Shown: positions 1-8,732 of the stretch, piece by piece
How positions within the stretch are numbered: the stretch's first letter is position 1
How the letters are laid out: every line of letters starts with the position of its first letter
DNA from: Brevirhabdus pacifica
GTDB lineage: Bacteria > Pseudomonadota > Alphaproteobacteria > Rhodobacterales > Rhodobacteraceae
Direction: 5' to 3'
Assembly: GCF_002797755.1 (NCBI RefSeq)
Contig: NZ_PGFI01000011.1
Coordinates: 1,674,001-1,738,000, forward strand
DNA length: 64,000 bases
Notes under the pieces: generated by a model
What the model was told of the DNA's origin: nothing
Databases searched by the model: none
What the model saw: only the letters and a program-made list of their open reading frames with translations
Made by a program: the position numbers and the translations under genes

Positions 1-488
1 AAATGGCCGGGAGTCCAGATCGCCTCGATCGGTGCGTCGGACCAGCCCATGTCGGACCCTACGGTCGTGCCGTCGGGCAGCGCGTGGTCGGGGCGGAAGC
101 CTGCATCGACCCCCTCGCCGCCGCCGACACCCCCGCTGGCCGCCAGCGCCGTCATCTGGGCCGAGCGGCCGGCGGTCCAATCCCCATGGGCCAGCACCGG
201 GGCGCCGGTCCTCGCGGAAAGCTCCGCCGCCAGTGGCGAATGGTCAAGATGGGCGTGGGTGACCAGAATCAGCGCCACGCGCTCCCCCGCCAATCCCGTC
301 ATCACCGCCTCGAGATGGGCGGGCAGTTGCGGGCCTGGGTCGATCACCGCCACATCACCGCTTCCAAGGATGTAGGTGTTGGTCCCCCACAGGGTCATGG
401 GCGAGGGGTTGGGTGCCAGAATGCGGCGCACGCCGGGGGCCAGATCCTCGATCCGCCCGGCAGGCGGGCTCTTGTCGTCTTGTCTCAA
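1..488 (-). CDS. MBL-fold metallo-hydrolase (partial, 3' end outside window)
   Basis: Only the N-terminal 162 codons lie in the window; the gene runs off the left edge. The frame carries VIDPG (about residue 50) and HAHLDH (residues 78-83), the zinc-ligand signature of the metallo-beta-lactamase fold, here in the LACTB2/glyoxalase-II-like branch of hydrolases. I place the start at a TTG at 488 because an AAGGAAG ribosome site lies about 9 bases upstream. A GTG at 509 is an alternative, and an in-frame stop lies just beyond it. The gene is divergent from the histidine kinase at 534, with 45 bases between them. The substrate cannot be predicted. Confidence 0.8.
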   Translation of the reverse strand, partial: MRQDDKSPPAGRIEDLAPGVRRILAPNPSPMTLWGTNTYILGSGDVAVIDPGPQLPAHLEAVMTGLAGERVALILVTHAHLDHSPLAAELSARTGAPVLAHGDWTAGRSAQMTALAASGGVGGGEGVDAGFRPDHALPDGTTVGSDMGWSDAPIEAIWTPGH

Positions 489-533
489 CGAAGTCGCTTC
501 CTTCTCCACCCCGAACGGCGCTACCTATAGACC

Positions 534-1892
534 ATGTTTTTCGCCTGGCTCAAACGCTACATGCCCCGCAGCCTTTACGGCCGCGCCGCGCTGATCCTGA
601 TCGTGCCGATCCTGGTGATCCAGCTGGTCGTGGGCGTGGCCTTTCTGCAGCGTCATTTCGAGGGGGTGACCCGCCAGATGACGCGCAACGTGGCGCTGGA
701 GGTGAACTTTCTCGCCGACGAGGTGAATGCCTCCGATCCGGGCCGGCACGAGGAACGCGCCCGCGCCCTGGGTGAGCCGCTCGCGCTGCGCACCGAGTTC
801 GTCAGGACGGCCGAGCGCGCGCCGTCAGGGACAAGCGACCAGCGGCTTTTCTACGACATCTCGGGCCGGGTGGTGATCCGCACCCTGCGGGCGGAGGTCC
901 CTGCCCTGCGCACCGTGGACCTGGCGAGCGACCTGCGCAGCGTGCGCATGGTCTTGGCGACGCGGCACGGGCCGATGGAGCTGAGTTTCCGGCGCGGCCG
1001 GGTCTCGGCCTCAAACCCGCACCAGCTTCTGGTCCTGACGCTGCTGACAGGGGTTCTGATGACCTTCGTGGCCTATCGCTTCCTGCGCAACCAGCTGCGC
1101 CCGATCAAGCGGCTGGCGCGGGCGGCCGAGGGGTTCGGCAAGGGGCATACCGTGCCCTTCTCCCCCTCGGGGGCGACCGAGGTCAGGGCGGCGGGCAACG
1201 CCTTTCTGGACATGCGCGCCCGGATCGAACGGCAGATCGAACAGCGCACGATGATGCTGTCGGGGGTCAGCCACGACCTGCGCACACCGCTGACCCGGCT
1301 GAAGCTTGGCCTGGCGATGATGGACGATCCCGAGGCCGAGGCGCTGATCCGAGACGTCGACGAGATGGAGGCGCTGCTGGACGCCTTCCTGGACTTCGCC
1401 CGGGGTGATGCCACCGAGGAGATGACCCCCACCGACCCCGCCGCCCTGGCGCGCGAGGTGGTCGAGGCCGCGTGCCGGGGTGGCCAGCAGGTGACCCTGG
1501 CCGTCGAGGATGCCGGCGGCGAGGGTCCGCAACCGGCGATGCGCCCGCTGGCTGTCAGCCGGGCGCTGACCAACCTGGTGTCCAACGCCGTGCGATATGG
1601 CAGCCGGGCGCGGGTGACGCTGACCGTGCTGGGCAAATCGGTGCGCTTCACGGTCGAGGATGACGGCCCCGGCATCCCCGACGACCGGCGGGAGGAGGCG
1701 ATGAAGCCCTTCGCCCGGCTGGACGCGTCCCGCAACCAGAATCGCGGCTCGGGCGTAGGGCTGGGCCTGGCCATCGCGGCGGACGTGGCGCGCAACCACG
1801 GCGGCGCCCTGCGCCTTGGCCAAAGCGAGGAGCTGGGCGGGCTGAAGGCCGAGCTGGTGATCGCGCGGCACAGGACCTCGCGCCGAAGCTGA
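534..1892 (+). CDS. EnvZ-like sensor histidine kinase
   Basis: Inner-membrane sensor kinase of 452 residues. Membrane segments lie at about 18-38 and 163-183 and flank a periplasmic sensor of roughly 120 residues. A HAMP linker (about 185-237) follows, then a HisKA domain with SGVSHDLRTPL (phospho-acceptor His247). The ATPase domain has an N box (NLVSNAVRYG, about 347-356), DDGPGIP (about 376-382) and GSGVGLGL (about 405-412). The order and length match the OmpR-partner EnvZ group. No response regulator adjoins it in this window; the gene upstream is the divergent hydrolase and the one downstream is convergent. No clear ribosome site precedes the ATG; an ATG at 561 is the alternative. The stimulus is unknown. 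Confidence 0.85.
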   Translation: MFFAWLKRYMPRSLYGRAALILIVPILVIQLVVGVAFLQRHFEGVTRQMTRNVALEVNFLADEVNASDPGRHEERARALGEPLALRTEFVRTAERAPSGTSDQRLFYDISGRVVIRTLRAEVPALRTVDLASDLRSVRMVLATRHGPMELSFRRGRVSASNPHQLLVLTLLTGVLMTFVAYRFLRNQLRPIKRLARAAEGFGKGHTVPFSPSGATEVRAAGNAFLDMRARIERQIEQRTMMLSGVSHDLRTPLTRLKLGLAMMDDPEAEALIRDVDEMEALLDAFLDFARGDATEEMTPTDPAALAREVVEAACRGGQQVTLAVEDAGGEGPQPAMRPLAVSRALTNLVSNAVRYGSRARVTLTVLGKSVRFTVEDDGPGIPDDRREEAMKPFARLDASRNQNRGSGVGLGLAIAADVARNHGGALRLGQSEELGGLKAELVIARHRTSRRS

Positions 1893-1941
1893 GCGAGTGC
1901 CCTGGGCGGGCCGCCTGCCCTGCCTTTCCCGGACCCGGCAC

Positions 1942-1975
1942 AAAAAAAGCCCCCTCCGCCACTGGCGGAAGGGGC
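1942..1975 (-). terminator. Rho-independent terminator of the DsbA-like gene
   Basis: Arms at 1949-1960 and 1964-1975 pair over 12 bases with one mismatch around a 3-base loop. Read on the minus strand, the stem is followed by seven T. It lies 54 bases past the DsbA-like stop and between two converging genes, so it may also stop kinase transcripts, though the plus-strand T tail is poor. Confidence 0.8.
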
Positions 1976-2028
1976 CCTTGTTCAAACCGTGCGGGTGGGG
2001 CGTGCCGCCCCTGCCCCCACTCGCGGGA

Positions 2029-2778
2029 TCAGCTGCCTTCGCGGGCGTCGTCCACGTAGATCTCAAGCTGGTCCAGTTCGATCAGGCCGGGGATCAGCGC
2101 GTCGCCGATGACGAAGGAGGGCGTTCCGCGGAAGCCAAGGGCCTGGGTCAGGCTCATCGAGGTGGCGATATGCTCGTCGACCTCGGGGTCCTGCATGTCG
2201 GCCTTCATCTGCTCGAGGTCCAGACCGATTTCCTTGGCGACCTTGGTCACCGATTCCTCGTTGGCGCGGCCCGAGAGGTTCATCATCGCGTGGTGGAATT
2301 CCTCGTACTTGTCCTGCTTGCGGGCGGCCAGGGCGGCGCGCGCGGCATAGACCGAGCCTTCTCCGAGGACGGGCCATTCGCGGTAGACGACGCGGACGTT
2401 CGTGTCCTTCTCGATCAGCTTCTTCACCTCGCCTGCCGCCTTCTTGCAGTAGGGGCAGTTGTAGTCGAAGAACTCGACCACGGTGACATCGCCGTCGGGG
2501 TTGCCGACCACGGGGGCGTTGGGGTCACGCTCGATCAGCTCGCGCTGGCTCTCGAGGGCCGATTGCTGGTTCTGCTCGGCGGCCGAGGCGGCGTCATTCT
2601 CGCGCTTCTGAAGGATGGCGACGGCCTCCATCACGATCTCGGGGTTCTCGCGGATGGCCTCGTAGACCAGCGACTTGACCTTGGCCTCGTCCATTTCCTG
2701 GGCCGAAAGGGCCACGGGGGTCATCATGGGGGCGGTGATCAGCGCCGCGGTCGCGGCCATGCGGGTGAAATGTCTCAT
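2029..2778 (-). CDS. DsbA-family thiol:disulfide oxidoreductase (ScsC-like)
   Basis: Predicted periplasmic thioredoxin-fold protein of 249 residues. A signal peptide covers about residues 1-26 (ending ALSAQ). The segment about 33-58 (YEAIRENPEIVMEAV) resembles the N-terminal helix region of ScsC proteins. The active site is CPYC at residues 108-111 after FFDYN, and the cis-proline loop is RGTPSFVIG near the C-terminus. The family forms, isomerises or reduces disulfides in exported proteins. The ATG at 2778 is chosen over one at 2808 because AAGGAG lies 10 bases upstream of it and the protein then opens with a normal signal peptide. No DsbB partner is adjacent. Confidence 0.87.
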   Translation of the reverse strand: MRHFTRMAATAALITAPMMTPVALSAQEMDEAKVKSLVYEAIRENPEIVMEAVAILQKRENDAASAAEQNQQSALESQRELIERDPNAPVVGNPDGDVTVVEFFDYNCPYCKKAAGEVKKLIEKDTNVRVVYREWPVLGEGSVYAARAALAARKQDKYEEFHHAMMNLSGRANEESVTKVAKEIGLDLEQMKADMQDPEVDEHIATSMSLTQALGFRGTPSFVIGDALIPGLIELDQLEIYVDDAREGS

Positions 2779-2909
2779 GGTCGATCGTCTCCTTGCAATC
2801 GGTGGCACCGGATCGCGCCTGTTGGATGAAGCGCCCTGGCGGACGGCATGTTCTGGGTCTCGTTGTCCGCACTATCACGGCAGAGCCGAAGCGGGCCAAG
2901 CGAATGTAT

Positions 2910-2929
2910 TCACATTGTCATATATGTGA
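2910..2929. promoter_or_regulatory. Inverted repeat upstream of the DsbA-like gene
   Basis: TCACAT, 8 bases, then ATGTGA, in the only A+T-rich patch of the 370-base gap between the DsbA-like start (2778) and the GST. It could be an operator or part of the promoter. The half-sites are arranged opposite to the usual CRP/FNR order, so I do not assign a regulator. Confidence 0.3.
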
Positions 2930-3024
2930 TCGCCCGGTGATGGAATGCCCGGCAGCGTTTCCGGCACCCAGGCAAGGCCGCCCGGAACGCCCCCCGGCGG
3001 GGCGGCGCGGGCCCGAATGCGCCC

Positions 3025-3654
3025 TTAGCCGGGCGGGATCTCTCCCATGTTCTTGGGCACGTGGTAGCCGCGCTGGACCGCCTCCCGCGCCAGGATGCGG
3101 CGATACCAGCGGCGTACGTTGGGAAACTCTGCCAGGTCGATGCGCTGCCATTCATAGCGCGACGCCCAGGGCCAGATCGCCATGTCCGCAATGGAATATT
3201 GGCCGGCCACGAAATCCTGATCCTTCAGCCGCGTATCAAGCACCCGGTAAAGCCGCCGCACCTCGTCCCCGAACCGCTTCTCGGCATAGTCCGAGGTGCC
3301 CGGATTGAAATGCAGGAAATGATGCGCCTGCCCCAGCATCGGGCCAAAGCCGCCCATCTGCCACATCAGCCATTCCATCACCCGGGCCCGCCCCTCGCGG
3401 TCATGGGGCAGAAAACGGCCCTCCTTCTCGGCCAGGTAGACCATGATCGCCCCCGATTCCATCAGCGAAAGGCCGGTCTCGCGGTCGGTGATGGCGGGGA
3501 TCTTGTTGTTCGGGCTGATCTTCAGGAAATCGGGCGCCATCTGTTCGCCGCTGCCGATGTCGACGGGGTGGACACAATAGTCCAGGCCCAGTTCCTCAAG
3601 CAGGATGGAGACCTTGCGTCCGTTGGGGGTGGTCCAGGTGTAAAGGTCGATCAT
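3025..3654 (-). CDS. Glutathione S-transferase family protein (YfcG/Nu-like)
   Basis: A 209-residue two-domain GST. The N-terminal thioredoxin-like domain has YTWTTPNGRKVS near residue 5, the cis-proline loop NNKIPAI and the gamma-glutamyl-binding ESGAI. The all-helical C-terminal half follows, with YSIADMAIWPW. The pattern is closest to YfcG/YghU-type disulfide-bond reductases. The ATG at 3654 has AGGA 8 bases upstream; the GTG at 3660 would sit too close to it. It lies 46 bases after the ThDP enzyme on the same strand and is probably the last gene of the tctCBA-ThDP operon, which suggests a glutathione-linked step in that pathway. Confidence 0.85.
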   Translation of the reverse strand: MIDLYTWTTPNGRKVSILLEELGLDYCVHPVDIGSGEQMAPDFLKISPNNKIPAITDRETGLSLMESGAIMVYLAEKEGRFLPHDREGRARVMEWLMWQMGGFGPMLGQAHHFLHFNPGTSDYAEKRFGDEVRRLYRVLDTRLKDQDFVAGQYSIADMAIWPWASRYEWQRIDLAEFPNVRRWYRRILAREAVQRGYHVPKNMGEIPPG

Positions 3655-3700
3655 GGGCACATTCCTCGCATCCGCCTATCCTCGTATCCGGCTCGGGGCC

Positions 3701-5383
3701 TTAGTGGCCCGCCCCCGCCGGGGCCGGCAGCCCCTCGATCATCACATTGACACAGGCAACCCGCCCAGAGTCCACCGCCCTTGAAAGGGCAGCATCCAGA
3801 TCCTCCAGCCGGGTGACGTATTCCCCGTGCCCGCCAAGCCCCGCGACCGCAAGATCATAGCGGGTGGGATCGAGGGTGCAGCCCACCGCGCGCCTTTCGC
3901 CGTATTCGCGAAGCTGGATCTGGTATTCAGCGTTCCAGCGGGCATCGTTGCCGATCACCGCCACGAAGGGGGTGCGGGCGCGCAGGGCGGTCTCGAACTC
4001 CGCCAGGTGGAAGCCCGACGAGCCGTCGCCCATGAAGGCCACGACCAACGCGCCGGGGCGCACCCGCGCCGCCGCCACCCCGTAGCACAGCCCGCCGCCG
4101 ATGGCGCCGGCGGGGCCGTTCAACAGGCGCTCGTCCCCGTGGGCACCGGCCTGGGCCCATTGCCCGAACTCGCCCCCGTCGCAGATCACGACCGAGCGCG
4201 GTGCTGCCTCCAGCCGCCGCTGCACCGCCTCGACCAGGGCGTCGGGGCGGATGGGCTGGCCATCTCCGTCGCGATCGCTGGCCGCCTGCGCGTTGTCTTC
4301 TTCCGCACCCTCGGCACCCTCGGGCTCATGCCGTCCGGCGCATTTCATCGCGACCTCGGTGCACCAGCCGTGGCGATTGGGCCCGGCCGTGACATCCTCC
4401 TGCCCCGCCCGTTCGATCAGGGTCGCGGCGGCAACGGCGGGCCAGGCATCGAACGTGGCCTCCAGCGCCTCGCCCAGATTGCGGACGGCGCGCTCTCGGG
4501 CCTCGGCATCCGGATCAACGACAATCCAGCGGGCCTTGGGGGCGCCGCGACCAAAATTGCTGGTGAAATCCACCGGCTTGCCCAGCGACACCACCAGATC
4601 CGCCTTGGCGAAGGACAGGGCAACGTCGCCAAGCGCCGGGTCGCGCAGGCCGCGCGGGCTTTCCATGACGATCACGGGCGCGTCCAGCGCCTCCGCCAGG
4701 TCGCGGGTCAGGCTGCCGCGCCGGGTTTCCGACAGCGAGGGGCCGGTGATGACCAGCGGGCGGCGGGCGGCGCGCAGGGCGGCGATGATCGCCTCGGCAT
4801 CGGCGGGTGGCATCGCCGGCGGCTCGGGGCGGAAGGCCGCGGCCTCAGGCGCGGTGGCATCGCCGCTATCGGCTTCCAGCACGTCGAACGGCAGTGCCAT
4901 GTGCACCGGCCCCGCCCGCCCCGAGAGCGACAGGCGGATCAGATCGGCCAGCCCCTCGCCCAGATCGTCAGCGCGCATGGCGCGGCGCGAGGCCTTGGTC
5001 AGCGGCGCGCTCATCGCCACCTGGTCCATCTCCTGGAACGCCCCCCGACCGTCGAGGGCCAGGGGCGAGTCCCCCGTCAGCAGCAGCACGGCGCTTTCGG
5101 ACTGGCGCGCGGTGTAAAGCGGGCCGATGGCGTTCGCGGCCCCCGGCGCCGCGGTCACCAGCGCCACCCCGACCCCGCCGGTCAGCTGGGCGTGGGCCTC
5201 GGCCATGAAGACGGCGGCGGCCTCGTGACGGGTGTGGATGATCTCGATCCCCGCGCTGAGGCAGGCATCGTAAACGGGCATGATCTGGTTTCCCGACAGG
5301 CTGTAGATCGTGTCCACGCCCGCCCGGGCGAGCGATTGCACCAGAAGGTCGGCTCCTCGGTTCAAGGCGGTCTCCTTTGTCAT
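3701..5383 (-). CDS. ThDP-dependent enzyme (acetolactate synthase / oxalyl-CoA decarboxylase-like)
   Basis: A 560-residue thiamine-diphosphate enzyme with the three-domain acetolactate-synthase layout. The catalytic glutamate is E54 in RHEAAAVF. The N-terminal PYR domain carries AAPGAAN and FQEMDQVAMSAP, the latter resembling oxalyl-CoA decarboxylase and 2-hydroxyacyl-CoA lyase. The C-terminal domain has the GDG-X25-N cofactor motif (GDG 452-454, N479). Residues about 352-374 form an acidic Ala/Glu/Asp-rich insert. The family cleaves or joins C-C bonds next to a carbonyl; the substrate here is unknown. Start is uncertain: the ATG at 5383 lacks a ribosome site, while AAGGAG lies 6 bases before an in-frame TTG at 5365. 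It follows tctA by about 140 bases. Confidence 0.85.
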   Translation of the reverse strand: MTKETALNRGADLLVQSLARAGVDTIYSLSGNQIMPVYDACLSAGIEIIHTRHEAAAVFMAEAHAQLTGGVGVALVTAAPGAANAIGPLYTARQSESAVLLLTGDSPLALDGRGAFQEMDQVAMSAPLTKASRRAMRADDLGEGLADLIRLSLSGRAGPVHMALPFDVLEADSGDATAPEAAAFRPEPPAMPPADAEAIIAALRAARRPLVITGPSLSETRRGSLTRDLAEALDAPVIVMESPRGLRDPALGDVALSFAKADLVVSLGKPVDFTSNFGRGAPKARWIVVDPDAEARERAVRNLGEALEATFDAWPAVAAATLIERAGQEDVTAGPNRHGWCTEVAMKCAGRHEPEGAEGAEEDNAQAASDRDGDGQPIRPDALVEAVQRRLEAAPRSVVICDGGEFGQWAQAGAHGDERLLNGPAGAIGGGLCYGVAAARVRPGALVVAFMGDGSSGFHLAEFETALRARTPFVAVIGNDARWNAEYQIQLREYGERRAVGCTLDPTRYDLAVAGLGGHGEYVTRLEDLDAALSRAVDSGRVACVNVMIEGLPAPAGAGH

Positions 5384-5524
5384 GTGGATCGGGGCGGGCC
5401 TTGCCCGGCCCCGCCGGACCGGGGCGGCGGCCACCCTCGGCGGCCGGCCCCGTCCCCGGGTCGGATTGTGAAACCTTCGCGCGGCACAGGGCCCCAAGGG
5501 GCCCGGCGCATCGCGTCAGCGGGG

Positions 5525-7036
5525 TCAGCGGGCGTCGGCGGCCCTGGCCTCGCGCTTGCGAAGCTGCCGGGTGGCGCGGTAGCCCGCGCGCACGATGGCG
5601 ACGACCGTGATCGCCGTCAGCCCCCAGAAGAACCAGGTGATCGGCCCGCGGAACAGGATCAGCGGGTTCGAGCCTGACATCAGCATCGACTGGCGGAAAT
5701 TGTCCTCCAGCAGCGGACCGAGGATGAAGGCGATCAGGAAGGGCGCGGCCGGGATCTCGTTGCGCATCATCAGATAGCCAACCCAGCCCATCACGAACAT
5801 CACACCCACGTCGAAGATGTTGTTGTTGACCGCGAAAACGCCATAGACGCACAGGATCAGCACCCCCGGCACCAGCACCCCGCGCGGGATGTCGGCGACA
5901 TAGCGGAATCCCCGGATCGCCGCCGAACCGACGAAGAACAGGAAGACCGAGCTGACGATCAGGCCGATGAAGAGGCCGTAGATGATGTCGACGTTCATGA
6001 TGAACATCATCGGGCCGGGCTGAAGCCCGTGGACCATGAAGGCGCCGATGATGATCGCGGTGATCACGTCGCCCGGCACACCCAGCGCCAGCAGCGGGAT
6101 CAGCGTGGCCCCCGCGACACCGTTGTTGCCGGCCTCGGCGGCGGCGACACCCTCGATCTCGCCCTTGCCGAAATTGTCCCGGTTCTTGGATTTGCGCCGC
6201 GCCTCGCTGTAGGACAGGAAGGCCGATGGCGCCGCCCCGATCCCCGGAATCGATCCCAAGAAGACCCCGATGAACGAGCCGCGCACGATCGAGCGGAAAG
6301 AAGCCTTGTAGTCGGCCCAGGTGACCCAGTTGCGGCCCAGCTTTCGCGCCGTGCCGTCGTTGCCCTTGGGATCCCAGACCATCGACAGGATCTCGGGGAT
6401 GGCGAAAAGGCCGATCAGCACCGCGATGAAGTTCAGCCCGCCCATCATGTTGGGATTGCCGAAGGTGAAGCGGTTGGTCCCGTAGATCAGGTCCAGCCCG
6501 ACCGTTGCCAGCAACAGCCCCAGCATCGCCGAGAACGCCCCGCGCAGCAGGCTGCGCCCCGAAACACCGGCGATGATCGTCAGCGAAAAGAGGATCAGCG
6601 TGAAGAATTCGGGCGGGCCGAAGTTCAGCGCGAAGGAGGCCAGGAACCCCGCAAACAGGATCAGCGACAGGTTCGAGATCACGTCGGCCGTGCAGGACGC
6701 CCAAAGCGCCATGCCAAGGGCGCGCCCGGCCTCGCCCTTCTCGGCCATCGGGTAGCCGTCAAGCACCGTGGCGCTGGAGGCCGGCGTGCCCGGCGTCTTG
6801 ATCAGGATCGCCGGGATCGACCCGCCGAAGATGCCGCCCTTGTAGACACCCAGCAGCATCAGGATGCCGGTGATGGGCTGCATAGCGAAGGTGAAGGGCA
6901 AGGTCAGAGCCACCGCCATGGTGGCCGACATGCCCGGGATGGCGCCGCCGATGGTGCCGATCACGACACCGGCAAACAGCGCCAGGAAGGACTCGAGGTT
7001 GCCGACCAGCGACAGGCCCGCGAGAATGCTGTCCAT
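5525..7036 (-). CDS. Tripartite tricarboxylate transporter, large permease (TctA family)
   Basis: Large membrane subunit (503 residues, normal for the family) of a TTT importer. Two internally related motifs, GAIPGMSATMAV near residue 34 and GSIPGIGAAPSAF near the middle, mark the inverted-repeat halves of TctA; many hydrophobic segments fill the rest. The ATG at 7036 is 5 bases after the tctB stop, so it is probably translationally coupled. With TctB and TctC it imports an organic anion, energised by an ion gradient. The longer open frame running to 7207 overlaps tctB and is not used. Confidence 0.92.
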   Translation of the reverse strand: MDSILAGLSLVGNLESFLALFAGVVIGTIGGAIPGMSATMAVALTLPFTFAMQPITGILMLLGVYKGGIFGGSIPAILIKTPGTPASSATVLDGYPMAEKGEAGRALGMALWASCTADVISNLSLILFAGFLASFALNFGPPEFFTLILFSLTIIAGVSGRSLLRGAFSAMLGLLLATVGLDLIYGTNRFTFGNPNMMGGLNFIAVLIGLFAIPEILSMVWDPKGNDGTARKLGRNWVTWADYKASFRSIVRGSFIGVFLGSIPGIGAAPSAFLSYSEARRKSKNRDNFGKGEIEGVAAAEAGNNGVAGATLIPLLALGVPGDVITAIIIGAFMVHGLQPGPMMFIMNVDIIYGLFIGLIVSSVFLFFVGSAAIRGFRYVADIPRGVLVPGVLILCVYGVFAVNNNIFDVGVMFVMGWVGYLMMRNEIPAAPFLIAFILGPLLEDNFRQSMLMSGSNPLILFRGPITWFFWGLTAITVVAIVRAGYRATRQLRKREARAADAR

Positions 7037-7041
7037 CAAGC

Positions 7042-7524
7042 TCACGGCAACCTCACCAGAAGACCCTGCGGAATTGCGACGCCGGCCACATGGGCGAAGA
7101 AGGCGTAAAGCAGCAGGGGAATGACGATCGCGCAGATCAGCGCGGTCTTGGGATGGCGGGTCCGCACCAGAAAGGCGGTCGCCGCGAAAGCCAGCATCGA
7201 GGTCCACACCATGCCGAGGCGCGGCAGGCCGGCCATGTAGATGACCATGATCACGGCCATGATCGCCAGCCGGAAGAACCCGCCCGGCATCTCTGCGGGA
7301 TCGGGCTCAAGCCGCTCGTCCGAACGCATGCCCGTGAACACCAGGCCCAGGCCGACCAGCAGGGTCAGCAGCGCCAGCGCATAAGGCCAGAAAAGTGGTG
7401 AAAGCACCAGTTTTCGCACGTTGCTGGGCGCGTAGACCCAGTTCGGTATCGCCACGAAGACCAGAAACAGCGCCAGCAGGATGGCGACGCCTCCGATGAT
7501 CGTCTGGCGGTGAATGTTCTGCAT
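7042..7524 (-). CDS. Tripartite tricarboxylate transporter, small permease (TctB family)
   Basis: A 160-residue hydrophobic protein with about four membrane segments (near 8-28, 42-64, 82-102 and 128-152) and no catalytic motif, as expected for the poorly conserved small TTT subunit. GGGAGG lies just before the ATG at 7524. It sits between the binding-protein gene and tctA in the usual C-B-A order, and its stop nearly touches the tctA start. The assignment rests on topology and position as much as on sequence. Confidence 0.88.
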   Translation of the reverse strand: MQNIHRQTIIGGVAILLALFLVFVAIPNWVYAPSNVRKLVLSPLFWPYALALLTLLVGLGLVFTGMRSDERLEPDPAEMPGGFFRLAIMAVIMVIYMAGLPRLGMVWTSMLAFAATAFLVRTRHPKTALICAIVIPLLLYAFFAHVAGVAIPQGLLVRLP

Positions 7525-7548
7525 GTCCCCTCCCCAGGAAGGCAGAAA

Positions 7549-7569
7549 GGGGCCGGGCGAACCGGCCCC
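7549..7569 (-). other. Intercistronic stem-loop between tctC and tctB
   Basis: GGGGCCGG and CCGGCCCC form a perfect 8-bp stem with a 5-base loop in the 63-base gap after the binding-protein gene. There is no proper T-run, so it looks like an attenuator or 3'-end stabiliser rather than a full terminator. Comparable stem-loops follow the TRAP and ABC binding-protein genes in this window. Confidence 0.55.
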
Positions 7570-7587
7570 CCGTACTGGATTCGCCGA

Positions 7588-8565
7588 TCAGCCTTCGATG
7601 CGCATTCCAAGGTCATCCACGAGGGCGCGGAAGGTCTCGTACTGGCTTTTGATGAAGGCGTTGGCATCCTCCGGGCTCATCAGTTCGATGACCGAACCGC
7701 GGCTTTCCATCTTCTCGCGGAAATCGCCAGCGTCGACGGCCTCGGCCATCCACTTGCCCCACTTGTCGGCCACGTCATCGGGCAGGCCCTTGGGGCCCGC
7801 GATGCCGGTCCAGCCGACCAGCTGGTGCAGGTTGGGCTTGCCCAGATCGGCGGCGGTCGGCGCGTCGAAACCGACGACCGGCTCCTTGGTGGTGATCAGG
7901 ATCGGCTTGAGCTGATCGTTCGCCACGAAGCTGGCCAGCGCCGAGGAGTTGGTACAGATGAAGGTCGCGGTGCCGTTGAGCACGGCCGTCGCGGCCTCGC
8001 CGCCGCCCTTCTGCGGGATGTGGGTCGCCGCGTCGAGCGGGTTCTCCACGCCGAATTCGCGCAGCACCATGACACCGGCCAGGTGCAGCAACGAACCCAC
8101 GCCCGAGGACGAGAAGCTGACGCCGCCCTCGTTCACCTTGGCGATCAGGTCGTCCATGCTTTCGATGCCGCTGTCGGGACGCACGGCGCAGGCCACGGGG
8201 TTGATCTCGTAGACCGTGACGAAGCGGAAATCGTCCAGCGTGTAGGGCAGCGTCGCCTTCATCGCGGGGTTGACCGAGTGGGACCCCACGCGCGCGAAGA
8301 GCATGGTGTAACCGTCGGGTTTTGCGTTCTGGACGGCCACCGATCCGGTGGCGCCACCGGCCCCGGTCACGTTGGCCATCACCAGCGGCTTGCCGACCGC
8401 CTGGCCCAGGGGCTCTGCGATGGTGCGGGCCGAGATATCGGTCGCACCGCCCGCCCCGTAGGGGATGACCATGTTGATCGGACGTTCAGGATATTCCGCC
8501 AAGGCGGCGGTAGACGCGAGGCCGAGCGCAAGGGCACCGACCGCTCCGAACTTGAGCAATTTCAT
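7588..8565 (-). CDS. TTT-system substrate-binding protein (TctC/Bug family)
   Basis: Periplasmic Bug-type binding protein of 325 residues with a signal peptide ending LASTAALA (about residue 23). The mature part opens with YPERPINMVIPYGAGGATD, the canonical Bug start in which the first ligand loop follows the first beta strand; ARTIAEPL, GAGGATGS and the pattern FARVGSHS follow. Bug proteins bind carboxylates such as citrate, malate, aromatic or sulfonated acids, and the ligand cannot be named from sequence. It is the first gene of the left operon, and its start faces lysR across a 167-base control region. Confidence 0.92.
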   Translation of the reverse strand: MKLLKFGAVGALALGLASTAALAEYPERPINMVIPYGAGGATDISARTIAEPLGQAVGKPLVMANVTGAGGATGSVAVQNAKPDGYTMLFARVGSHSVNPAMKATLPYTLDDFRFVTVYEINPVACAVRPDSGIESMDDLIAKVNEGGVSFSSSGVGSLLHLAGVMVLREFGVENPLDAATHIPQKGGGEAATAVLNGTATFICTNSSALASFVANDQLKPILITTKEPVVGFDAPTAADLGKPNLHQLVGWTGIAGPKGLPDDVADKWGKWMAEAVDAGDFREKMESRGSVIELMSPEDANAFIKSQYETFRALVDDLGMRIEG

Positions 8566-8732
8566 TATCTTCCTCCCTGTGAATCACGAAGATTCTGCAC
8601 CAGCTTGAGACTCCCGCCAAACTTTCTGCAATCCGTAATCCTTGACAAAGACTATTGGTAAGTCTTTCTTGTAGATATAGGAAATTTGTTACAATTTCCG
8701 AAAGCAACGCTTACACTTCTGGATAGGTCCCC
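8566..8732. promoter_or_regulatory. Divergent control region between tctC and lysR
   Basis: A+T-rich island in otherwise GC-rich DNA. It holds a TTGACA (8642-8647) and two perfect inverted repeats: AAAGACT-N7-AGTCTTT (8647-8667) and GGAAATT-N6-AATTTCC (8680-8699). Either could bind the LysR protein encoded at 8733; the second repeat contains T-N11-A-type spacing. No convincing -10 element could be paired with the TTGACA. Confidence 0.6.

Noticed and set aside
2910-2929. CRP/FNR site before the DsbA-like gene
   Set aside because: The half-sites are TCACAT...ATGTGA, the reverse of TGTGA...TCACA, so the motif does not fit.
3827-5677. A 616-residue plus-strand open frame
   Set aside because: Antisense shadow of the ThDP enzyme, whose cofactor motif is complete on the minus strand.
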